Shown piece after piece: positions 37,501 through 49,886 of a stretch of 64,000 bases of DNA. The notes beneath the pieces were generated by a model that worked only from the letters and a program-made list of their open reading frames with translations, ran no database searches and was not told the DNA's origin. This stretch comes from Girardinichthys multiradiatus (lineage: Eukaryota; Chordata; Actinopteri; Cyprinodontiformes; Goodeidae): the NCBI RefSeq assembly GCF_021462225.1, contig NC_061802.1:10628859-10692858 (forward strand). The letters are read 5' to 3'. Each line of letters begins with the position of its first letter. Within the stretch, counting starts at the first letter, position 1. A program made the translations under genes and the position numbers.

Positions 37501-40500
37501 ACTTGTTCATATGTGTAAAAAAATATTTGAGGGTTTGTTAAATGTTTTAAATCTTAAATGACATTAAATGACATCTGACTCTGAATGTTTGAGAAAATTT
37601 GAATACATTTATTTTGTGGAAAAAAAGATCCCCCAAATGATTTAATGTTGTTTACATTGGCACCACAATTATAGGTCATGCAAAGTAATTCTTGTAAAGC
37701 AAATAAACTGAAGCATTTTGTCTTTTTTAAACTGAAGAGTAGAGCCAAGATGTGATTCCTCTTCGCCACTCTTCAGAAAGTGGAAAGACAAGAGTGCATA
37801 ACATTAAAGTAAAGCAGATGTGTGTTAATGTTTGTAAGACAGCAGATGACTGCAAGAAACGAGTTACTCACCAAAACTCGCTCGTATCAACAGTCATAGC
37901 AACAAAAAATGGTTTAGACAAGTCTAACTGTAACAAAAAAAGCTGGAAGAAGATCCAAGTTTATACTATCACCTTGCATAATGAGTAGGAGGGTGAGGGA
38001 GGTGAAAGAAATCTCCATCTGGCATCTTAGGATCAACAAGTTTCCATAACAGCTGGTAGACCCTATCTACAACAAATTGTCTGGAAACTGCCAGGAAAAA
38101 AAAGCAATTTCTGTTCTACCATCACAAATGTGAACAAGCAGATGTTTTAAAACGCTGCAAGGACTTTAACTGAACCATGTGCTTTGGTACAATTGGGCTA
38201 AAACCATGCTTTACAACAACAAAAACTGTATTTTTGTTTGGCGTGAAACAAATAAATAATATCAATAATATGAATAAAAGCACTTAATGGTCGGAACACC
38301 ATCTGGACCCGGAACATCTCGGCTCCAGGTGAGGAAGGCTCAACAGAGGCTCTTCTTCCTTAGGAAGTTAAAAAGGTCCTCTAGAATACTCGAGAACTTT
38401 TACAGAGCCACAATAGAGAGCTCCCTGTGTCTAAGTGCAACAGTGTAGTACAGGAGCTGCACGGCACAGGAAGGAAAGGACTGGACCTTCATGATTAAAA
38501 CAGCACAGGAGATTGTGGGACGTCCTCTCCCTGATCTGGACCCCATCCACACCAGACGAGCTCAGAAGAAAGCCAGGAACATCACTGCTGAACCCTCCCA
38601 CCCTGCCCACAGCCTGTTTGTACGGCTGCCTTCAGGAAAGCGGTACAGAACCATCAGAACACGGACTAACAGACTGAAAGACAACTTCTTCCATAAAGCT
38701 GCCAAAGCCATCACTCCCTTTTAGAGTTTCATACTCTAATACAATCCAACACCAAAGCAGGTCATTGTATTATGCCTGCACCTTAGACTCTGCATAATGT
38801 TGCATTGTCAATCACATACTGGACTCTGTATTATATACTATCCTGCTGGTTACTGCACTACTTTATACACTACCTAATACTGTGGCCTGCTAGTCATTGC
38901 TATGCATATTATATTTTGCTTTATTGCACTACTTACAGCACTTTATTGCTCATCAAGGCAATTACATTTTATCTTATGTTTTTGTAACATTGTGTTGTGT
39001 TGTTTTACTTTTATGCTGTGGAAGCTTTGATCTCCCAAATGAAATTTCACCATTTCCCTCCAGCACAGCCCATTGCTGTGGTGGAGGGTATGTAATGCTT
39101 TGGCCCTGTTTCTTTTAAAAGCCACTGGGAACCAAGTTAGAGTGTGTGGCACCATGGATTCTGGCAATATGTTCAAAACTTTGGATTTTGTGCCCCCATT
39201 GGAATAAATTCAATCAAAGTCATGTAGTGTGACATAATGCGACTGCAAGAAAAAATAAATTATATTTAAGATCTTTTACACGTCTTTCACGGCGTTCTTT
39301 CACAAGTTTAAAGATATATCTATAAATATATGCAAACCTCTGAAACAGTTGCAATAGATTCATGTGTACACAAAATCCTTACTGAACTAACAACTCGGAG
39401 GAGTAATAAATCTTGCAACCTTACTTAAATATATTCTGTGAAGGTCAGCAAAAATGCTACTGCCCAGGGAAGATACGTTAATAATGTGTCAAATGTCTTT
39501 TTGCTGTGTTTTTTTAATTTTACTGCTACAAAAAGAAGTAATGTGAAATAAAATGGACTTGCCTACAAAAATCATCATGATCCACACCACGTGGATCCCC
39601 AGGTTCCTCTCTTTGGCATAGGGATGCAGCAGATAGAGCATGATTGGTGAGACAATGAAGAAAAAAAAGCTGCTGACCTGCAGGGAAAACAAGAGATCAA
39701 CAAGTCATAGGGTGTAGAATGACTGTAAAGTGTTGTCCATAGCTGGGGGTATATTACTTTAAAAAAATCATCAAACTATAATAACTAGTCATTCTTGCAT
39801 GATGCACTGTGTAAGAAGTTTACCGTGTTGAAATACTCCACGACATGTTCTGAGTATCTGTAGTTGTCTTCACACCAGTCAAGTTCTGAACTCTCATAGG
39901 CGAAAGCATTGGCAATCTTTTCACTTGAATAGAAGCCTGAGAGGCAGAGAAGAAAGACAAAATTAGTAAAGAAACAGACATCAGGTGGAGCACACCTGTC
40001 CCTGTACACATTTAAATCATGCTCTGCATGCCATCTCCGTCCCAGCTGAACATTTAAATATGTGGTTTATGAAAATCAGCTTTCCACCCCCTCTGTGAGA
40101 TGATTTTATGTCATTATTTATTTTTTGTGGTTAGAACTGTGAGAATACAATAGTACAGTTTAACATAATATTTTTTCCCTTTACTTTGCACAGAGCATCA
40201 ACAATGCATTTACAAACAAAGCAAATCCAAAGTATTCGTACTCGTCGTATTCCGCTTTATTCGGGACCGGGTCGCGGGGGCAGAAGCCTTAGTAGAGACA
40301 CTCAGGGTGTAGTCACACCAGGAAAGTCCTTTGGTCCGCTTGTTTGGTCTGGACCAAAACCGAACTTTATTTTTTTAATTTGGTGCGGTTTGTTTTTACA
40401 TTGTACTTTTTGCAAGTAAACGCGGGTGACGATCATTGTTCACATTGGACAGAAATCGGGGACGGGACAGAGCACAGACCCGGAAATTGAGGAAAACATC

Positions 40501-43500
40501 TGTAGACGTGCTGCGTTCAGCACCTTTGTTCTGCATATTTGTGCCGTTATTAAAGCTGCAATATTATTGTGAGGTTGAAGAGCAGCTCATTTAACACAGA
40601 CTTTGAAACGGTCCATTTATAATGTTGGAACCCCGTTGGAGAATGCGAGCTGAACGCCGACGTTCTCTACGTGCCTTGTCCCACAACAAGCCAGTAGCGT
40701 TGCTAAGCAACACACAGCTTATCAGGTATGATTACCTTACAACACACACCTTTGCTACCGGCTACGGTGGCTTTTTATGTCCAAAGAAACGTACACATTT
40801 TGTAGTTGGTTCGGATCGGGGCAGGTTTGTATTCAGACCATAAGCGAACCGCACCAGAGTCCATTTGGAAGCGGACCGAGACCACCTCAAAAATTGGGTC
40901 TCGGTCCGGTTGTTTGGTCCGGAACAGGGTTCACTTGAGTGTATTCACACTTGCACACTTGCACCAAGGGGGGAAACGAACTCTGGTTCGTTTAAAGCGG
41001 ACCAAAAGTGGCAAGGGTGAATACACCCTCAGACGTCCCTCTCCCCAGACACCTCCTCCAGCTCCTCCAGGGGGATCCCAAGGCGTTCCCAGGCCAGCCA
41101 AGAGACATAGTCCCTCTAGCGTGTCCTGGGCCGTCCCCTGGGCCTCCTCCCGGTGGGATGTGCCTGGAACACCTCTTGAGGGAAGCGTCTAGGAGGCATC
41201 CAGTTTAGATGCCCGAGCCACCTCAACTGGCACCTCTCGATGTGGAGGAGCAGTGGCTCTACTCTGAGCTCCTCCAGAGGGTCGAGCTCCTCACCCTATC
41301 TCTAAGGGAGCCACCCTATGGAGGAAGCTCATTTCAGCCGCTTGTATCCGGGGTCTTGTTCTTTCGGTCATGACCCAAAGTTCATGGTCATAGGTGAGGG
41401 TAGGAATGTAGACCAACCGGTAAATCGAGAGCTTCGCTTTTCGGCTCAGTTCTCTCTTCACCACAATGGACCGGCACAGCGTCCCCATTACTGTGGCAGC
41501 CGCACTGATCTGTCTGTCGATATCCCGCTCCATTCTTCCCGCACTTGTGAACAAGACCCTAAGATACTTGAACTCCTCCACTTGAGGCAGGAACTTCCCT
41601 CCAACCTGAAGAGGGCAAGCCACCCTTTCGGTCAAAAACCATGGCCTCAGACTTGCTGATCTTCATTCCCTCCTTGAGCCGCCACCTTAATGTGGTGGAG
41701 GGGTTTGAGTGCTCAAATGATCCTAGAGGCTATGTTGTCTGGGGCTTAAATGCCCCTAGTAGGGTCTCCCATGGCAAACAGGCTCTGCGTGAAGGGTCAG
41801 ACAAAGAGCGGTTCAAGACGCCTTCATGAGGACCACACAATTGAGACATGTGACGTCGCCCAGTAAGGCAGAGCCAGGGTCCCACCCTGGAGCCAGGCCT
41901 GAGACGGGACTCGTCGGAGAATGCCTAACCCGGCCGCCCCAAGCCCAAATGAGAGACCAGCAGGGGGAACCATGAGGGACCGGTGCACAGAGGATTGGGC
42001 AGTGGACAAAGGTGGAGACCTCAACTACCCGATCTCCGGATGCTTAGGCTGGCTCTAGGGACGTGGAATGTCACCTTGCAAATCCAGAGTCTCAAACACT
42101 CGTGGGTCTTTGTGTTTATGGTTCTCAAATGGTTTTGAATTTGGATTCCAATTGTGTTTATTATTGTCACTAATGGTGTTCCATACTGGTTCATCCCTTT
42201 GTTTTAAGTTTAGATTCTCATTCTAGTATTAATCTTTGAATTATGGTTCAGTTAGCTCAGAAGTGGCTATCTCTAGTCCCCAAGGACCAGTGTCCTTCAT
42301 GCTTTAGATATACCTGCTTCAACACAGCTAATTCATAGGGACAAATTACCTCCTTAGATTGTTGCAAGGTTTTGCAGAGATCTGGTAGTGAGCAATTTGA
42401 TTCAGATGTGCAGAACCAGAGAAACATCTAAAGCATGCAGGCCAGCAGAGCCTGCATTCACAAAAAACCCTAAGGCAAAATTAGCTCCTAGTGATGTCAT
42501 AATTATACCTCGTGAAGATTAAAGTGATTCAAAAAGCACCTTAGGTCTCCTAAGATGAACAAATGTTAAGAGTAGTGAGGAGGACTTATAGTGAGCCTAA
42601 AAGTGTCACTATATACACAGAAGGACGATGTAAATAAGGTGCATAAATATTTGCTTTATTGTATATGATGATGTCAGCTGCCTAAAAACAAAAGTTATTT
42701 CTGTATTTGGTAAACCTCATCTGTCTCCCATCATTGTTGCAATCTTAGTCAGGTTGTGACAAAAGCAACATTTAATTTATCAAAACCTTTTTTTAGTTTT
42801 TGTTTATATTTTGTAGCACTAGTTATTTTGTAGCTCCCCCGCGACCCACTATGGAATAAGCGGTAGAAAATGACTGACTGACTAGTTATTTTGTCATTTC
42901 TTTCATTTCCTTGAAAGAAGGCAGACAGGAAATGGGAAGATATGCAGCACAGATCGCTGTGGCTGGGACTCAAACCAGGGCCAAACCCTCTGTATACATG
43001 GGCCGCGCACTTTACCGCCGGCCAGCACCGCGCCCATTTACCCTAAATGTTTAACTTGGATGTAATTTTGATTTTCTCTGAAAGCAGGAGACAGCACAGC
43101 ACTTGCACAGGGTTTTCCACAAGCTTTTAATGTAAAATTAGTGGTGGACAGGATGATAATTTTAATACTGTATTATTGTATATATGCTATAAATTATTTA
43201 TTATTATGTCATTTAATTTGTCTTTTTTAAACATGGCTTAATGTAGAAACATTCTCTTTGTGAAGTATCTTGTTTGTTCAAAGCTTTTGTGTAAATCCAA
43301 GTAATATTGTGAAATGGTGGTATTTTTATCATACTATCAGAATCCCATACAGGACTAGTAAGCAAACTAGATGTTTGCTTACTAGTCCTGGAGGAGGAAT
43401 AACTTACCTCGTCTTTCTTTAAGAGATCCACACCCTAGAGGGCCGTCGCATAACTATAAACTTTTTTATACTTAAAGCACCGACGGTTCTGATGTGGTTC

Positions 43501-45158
43501 AGATCCCTTGCTCACTTCACTGAAATTTCTAGCAGTCCCGTCAGGAGAATGTTTTTAAGAAACTTTCAAGGTACTTTGAAGGTCTGTTAACTCCACCAAC
43601 TAATACATTCATTTTTTACAGGTAACCTCATTATATTCCTCTGACTGAAATACCTTCATCCAGAGATACTAAATAACAAAACTGGCAGAATCTTCTAGAT
43701 ACTCTCAGGATATTGGCTTTCATTGTGGTCAAAAGTTTACATCTACATCTACATCTACAGGAAATTGTGCTCCTTCTGCGGGGAAATAGACAACCTGATG
43801 TCTGGTTACTCTATCCAACAAGTTTTCCAAAATCTTTATTGTATTGTTTGACAAGTATATTTCACCTAAATTATACAACTCATTAACATGGATTTTGGAC
43901 ATTACCTTCTATGTTTCACCACAGACATGTCTCTTTTCAAGTTAATCATAATCAATCAATCAATCAACAATCATATTCAACATCTTCTTGCTACTGAGTC
44001 AGACGGCTGTTGATTCCTGCTGCTTAGATCTGCCATTTGGTATTGTGAAGCAATGTGCAGAGGAAGCAAAATGTGACCTAAAAAAAGATTGTAAATAGTG
44101 AGTTGAGTGTGTTCTACTTGCAATTTTGAAAACCAGGAGAATTAGTTACTTGTTGTGCTCATTGAATTAACAACCATTAACAATCAATGCTGATTTCTGC
44201 CCAGTCCCTGCATTCAAACTGTAATGGAATATGCTCACAAATAAACACTGTAGTATAAGATGCATACCATTTGTTCAAGCCTATACTTTCTGTCCCTGAC
44301 TTTGCAGCAGTGCTCTTGTTTTTATTAATTAAGGATCAATCCTGTGAGCTAAACATCAAACCTATCTGTGCTCGCTCATGTGTATTATGCTTTTATTTGT
44401 CTGCGGACATCATCCTTTAGAGCATATAGTCTTATAAGCGGCATTTAAGAGCAACGTTTAGAGATGTTATATCTGAGGGTCGAATCCTCCCAATCGGCTC
44501 CTAATTATCATCCCCTTTTTGAAGCTTAAATGATGGAGATTAAATCCTGAATGTTAGGATATTGCAGATTTTCACTGTATCCGCAATGGATTACCTGAGT
44601 CTTTTTTTCCTTTTAAGGGGGAAAGAAAATACAGTGATGCTCTACATGGGCAATGCATTACTTGTAAGTCAGGGAAACACTTGGAAGAAACACATTCTCA
44701 ACCCTGATCCCCAGGAGCCACTATCCTGCTTGTTAAGGTGTTTAACTGCTGCTATACTTCTGATTTCAGGCTTTTGCAGCGCTTGATGACATGTTGAGCA
44801 GGTAATGGAATCATTTTAATCAGTTGTGCTAAAGCAGAGATGAATCTAAAACACGGAGGGTTGTGCACCCTGAAGACCAAAGTGGAGAAACACTGTTTTA
44901 AAGGACTCTAAGGAACACAAATAAGATTAAAAGGTGCTGTATGACCTTTTGCCATCCACCCATTTTAAATGAGCTGATAGCTTCACAATGAGATTAATCT
45001 TTCACTAAATACACTCCCTGTTAATCACTGTACATGGGCCATATATCTTGTACCTTTCTGTCAACCTGTCAAGTAATTTGTTCTTTGTATTTACAATTTC
45101 TCTCTAAGAATAATGCCGACACTTCTGTCCACCTCCACACACATCCACACACACACAA

Positions 45159-45191
<33 letters not shown>

Positions 45192-45201
45192 CGCACGCAC
45201 G

Positions 45202-45240
<39 letters not shown>

Positions 45241-48200
45241 TTTCACAGTCATACATAATGCATTCAATTGCATATGATCTCACATGCATAGGGTGTGTAT
45301 TATCTTGCATGATAGTATTTGCTCGGTGGAGGCAACAAGTCCTGAAAATATTATTCAGGCAGAGGGAGTCAGATGGTTCTCTCAGCAATTCTGATCACAC
45401 CTCTTTGGGATGTATTTGTTTCTTTCTGGGCAGTTTCTATACCAGGCGGTGATGCAATAATTTAAAACTGACTTGATGAAGCAATGGTAATAAGCCCTCA
45501 TCAGATCAGCAGACAGGTTGTGTTTCCTGAGTGTCCGTAGGAAGTAGGTGTGCTTTTTTGATAATGGCAGTCGTGCTAACATCCCATTTGAGGTCTTCTG
45601 TCATGTGAAATCCCAGAAATGTAAAACAGGAGACCCTCTACCTTTTCACCCTTGATGGTTTAGGGCGTGGGGTCCCTCTTGTGTTGCCTAAAGTCAATAA
45701 GAACTTCTTTAGGTTTCTTGACATTCAGGGTCAGGTTTTTTTCCATGCACCAGTTCAATAGTGTGTCAAGCTCCTCACTGTAGGCAGACTTCTTGCCTTG
45801 GGAGATCTGACCCACTACAGTTGTGTGATCTGCAAAAAATATTATTTTATTTTACAGATGGAGATAAAGAGGGGTGGAGATATTGTCATGTATGTGGATG
45901 GATTAGAGCAATGGGCTAAACATGCAACCTTGAGGGGGAACCTGAAGTGAGAGACAAACTGGAACATAGATGAGAGCCCAGTTTCACTCACTATGGGCGG
46001 TCAATCAGAAAGTATTTTATCCATGTGCTGAATGTGTTGCTAAGGCCCAGGTCATGGAGTTTGGTGGCTAACCTGCTGGGGATAATAGCAGTGAATGCTG
46101 AGCTGTAATAAATGAAGAGAAGTCTCACACTGGTCTGTCATTTATCAGGGTGTGCCAGTGTTGTATGAAGGGCTGTTATGATAGTGTCCTGTGTGGACCT
46201 GTTAGACCAGTTGGTATACTGATGTTAGTCCAGGTTAGGAGGGAGGGCAGATTTTATGTACTTTTTATGTGTGGAAGTTAGCGCCACAGGTCGATAGTAG
46301 TTTAGGGTGCTGATGTTTCTTTGGCTGGGGACAGGGGCAATGGTGGCAGTTTTGTAGTAGGTTGGTAGCTGTGGACAGGAACCTGTTAAAGATGTCAGCG
46401 AAGACATCTGCAAGCTGGTGGGCACAGTCTGATCACCCTTCCTGGGATCCCATCTGGGTCATCTGCCTTCTTGGTATTTACAGACCTAAAAATATGTCTC
46501 ATATCCTCTACAGCGACAGTGAGTGTATGGTCTGTGTCAGAAGGAAGGGGATGGTCCTGTTGTCTGTCAAATCATGCATAAAAGTGATCGGACGCCTCAG
46601 CCAAGGAAACATTGATGTTTGTAGGTGGTTCAGAACCAGTGGCGGATGCGGGTCTTTCAAGGAGGGGAAGCTCAATTTCAAGATCGCTGATTCGCTCATT
46701 TCGCTGTCAATCAAAAAGAGATTCAGCCTCAGACAGATCATCCAATCATCATGCAGAAGCTGAGTGTCCAGGCCCCATAGACCCCCAGAGACGCTGAGCG
46801 TCCGATGGGCGAAACAAAGCCCAGCATTTCTGCTTCGCTATTGAACTCACTGTTTAAAGCTCTGTGAAGCTGCGGGAATGAGTGAGAGGAAAGCCGCGTC
46901 GTTACCAGTGATAAGAAGCTGATTCTGAACAAAGGTTGAGCGCGTTGTAGCGCACATTTAGTCAATGACATGTACACACAACAGTATATATTTGATCACT
47001 TATTTTTTGACATTTTAGGGGAAGCTGAGCTTCCCTTGCAGTCTAAGAGCAATCGCCACTGTTCAGAACTGCCTCTGTGATTTGTGATGGGCTGGGTACA
47101 CTACCACATACGTTTTGGATCTCTGTTGTTGAAGGGATTTTTGATCTCTACTTTGAATGCACTTTTTGCCTACCTGATGCCTTCCTTAAAGTTGTGTCAT
47201 GCCATGCTATACAGTGCTCTGTCAGCTGATCTTAAAGCCGTCTCTCTCCCTCAGCAGGGCCTTACCCTCCATGGTCATTTAACGTTTCCTGGTGACAGGA
47301 TTGGACACGTGTTGATGGCAAGACTTTCAATAAATGTCTTGATGTAGCAGAGCACAGCATAAGCCTATTAATTCACATTTTTACTGAAGAACAGAGACCA
47401 ACTAGTCTGCTCAAAACAATCTTGTAGTTGCAGTGATCCACAGGCCACCTTTTAACGGATCTAATGATACATTTTTTGACAATGGGATGATATGCCGGAA
47501 CATGGTCAGACAGGCCAAGATGAGCAAGGGGGTGGTCTCTGCATCCTTTTGTGATGTTGGAGAAGACACAGTCAGTGTATTATTCCTTCTTGTAGCACAC
47601 TTAACATGTTGGTCAAATCTGGGTAACAGAGTTTTAGGATCAGCATGATTAAAGTCACAAGCCATGATGAAAACTCCATCTGTATCCGCATTCTGTGGTT
47701 TCTCTATTGATGTTAGCACATAGCTAAGTACTAGTTTAGCGTTAATGTCCGGGGAAATGTAATTTGACATCACAACCACAACAGAACATTCCTGCGGCAG
47801 ACAAAATGGTCTACATTTAACCTCCAGTAATGCCAGGTCATGTGTGCAGTGTTTGTCAATGATGACAGCATTTGTGCACCAGCTGTTGTGTATATAAATC
47901 CATCTCCATGGCTCTTACTAGATACTAGAGTCCTCAGTTGTATTGCTCTGGTAGAGTGAGCGTTCTGCTAGCTCCACCTCTGCTTCCGGTATCCTTGGAT
48001 TTAGCCAGCTTTCTGTAATAATAATAATCACTGAGCGGTCTTGCATAGTTGACTGGGCTGATAATTTGTCATTCAGCCTCTGTATAACCTCTGCCAACAT
48101 TTTTGAATATGAAGTTTTGTTTTTCTTTTCCTTTTGTCCTCCTTTTTTTTCTGACTGATTACCTGTGAAGCAAGCCTTGTTAAACAAACAATGCCTTTTG

Positions 48201-49838
48201 GAGGACTGATTCATGCCTGATCTTATCTCGTTTCTACATTAAATAACATGCCTGCTCTTTTTAGATTAGTCATACTGGATTTTCAATCATTGACTAAAGA
48301 CAACAGACAGTACAGATATAACAGATAAATGTTATAGTTATAGTGATATGGAAATAAATTACAAAGCCTGATGAAAACCTGTGTTTTTGAAAACAGGTCA
48401 GGACACAGAGATATTTAATATAAATTTCAAATATATTGGCTAAAATCACACACAGGCATATCATATTAGGTGCAAATGATGAGAATATGGGTGCTTAGCA
48501 ATTTGAGGAAGTTTGGCCGGTTTAAACCTCAAACATTTAATTTGGTGCTCTCCTGACGTCTTTTCTTTTGGACTTTGATCATTTTCCGTCTCTATATAGT
48601 TCTCAGAAAGAAGATAATAGCAAATTATTAGTCTGATAAGGGATTTAAAGATGTCTCAAATGAATTTGAAATCAGCCATTCCACTGTCCATAAAAAAATC
48701 AAAACAACTGCCAACATGTCCAGATCTGGCCGACTAGTTAAATTCACCCAGAAAGCAGGCCACAAAATGCCAAACTAAGTCTCCAAAAGCCCTACATTAT
48801 TATTATTAATTACTACTTTGTATCATAGTATCAACACTTTTATAATACAGATAAGTGATAACGGAGTTTCTTCCACAATCAAGAAATTGTACAGAACTTG
48901 TCTGACAACATGAAGTAGGCTAAAAGCACCACATTGTGCCACATTTCATGATATTCAAGAACAGATGAGAAACGGACATCTGTCAGTCTGGAAACGGATA
49001 CAGAGCTATTTCTGAGGCTTTCGGACCACAGTAAGAGCTACTTTTAACACATCATGAACAGTGGTGAACCTTCCTAGGAGTGGCCAGGTGCAATCACTCT
49101 ATTATAATAATAATAATCATCTTTATTGGTCATTGCACATGTACATTACAATGAAATCTGTCCTCTGCATTTAAACCATTCCTTATAGGGAGCAGTGGGC
49201 TGCCATTGTGCAGCACCTGGGGCTAAGGGTCTTGCTCAGGGAGCTGAGGTGGCAATCTGTGGGATACAAACCTGGCCCCTTGTGTCTCCTCCAGAATGCA
49301 AACTTCCTGTTCTAACCCCTAGGCCACCACTCCATACTCCATACTCCATACCAGTAGAGACATGCAAACCTAGTCAGCTATCGTTAGAAGGGTTTGATTG
49401 CTTTGACATAAACATTTTTGCATTTATTATTGAGAAGGGTATAAATAATTTTCTACATGCCATTTTTTTAAAAACCAAATGTAAATAAGAACAAATACGT
49501 TTTTTTTTAAAATTGATTTTCTTTATATTATTTTATTACCTTGTGAGAGATGCCCATCTCATTTCCTACAAGAAACTAACGTTTTGGTTAAATGTTTTGT
49601 CAGATTGAAAAGTACCTTTTGAAAATAACCTGTAAGCAGGTATTAAACACTTTTTATTAAGCCCACGCTACTGTATCAAAAACGATGTGATATCCCAATC
49701 TTAAATGTGGTGTTTTCATTAGCTGTTAGCTGAAAATCATCATAATTAACGGAAATAAAGGCTTGAAAACATCAGTCTGTATGTAATTAATCTTCATCAC
49801 GTGTTTCATAAATAAATTTTTCATTAATAGTCTTACTT

Positions 49839-49886
<48 letters not shown>

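Noticed and set aside
39937..40009. N-terminal extension of acer1 from an ATG at 40007-40009
   Set aside because: The extra residues (hydrophobic [13 protein letters not shown]) are translated branchpoint and pyrimidine-tract sequence of a strong 3' splice site. Not fully excluded.
41958..41976. GACCAGCAGGGGGAACC as a CTCF site
   Set aside because: It differs from the core at the last positions and lies inside the LINE 5' region, so it is repeat sequence; much weaker than the motif at 28509.
45034..45388. Open frames of repeated Cys-Val or His-Thr
   Set aside because: They are translations of a CA microsatellite.
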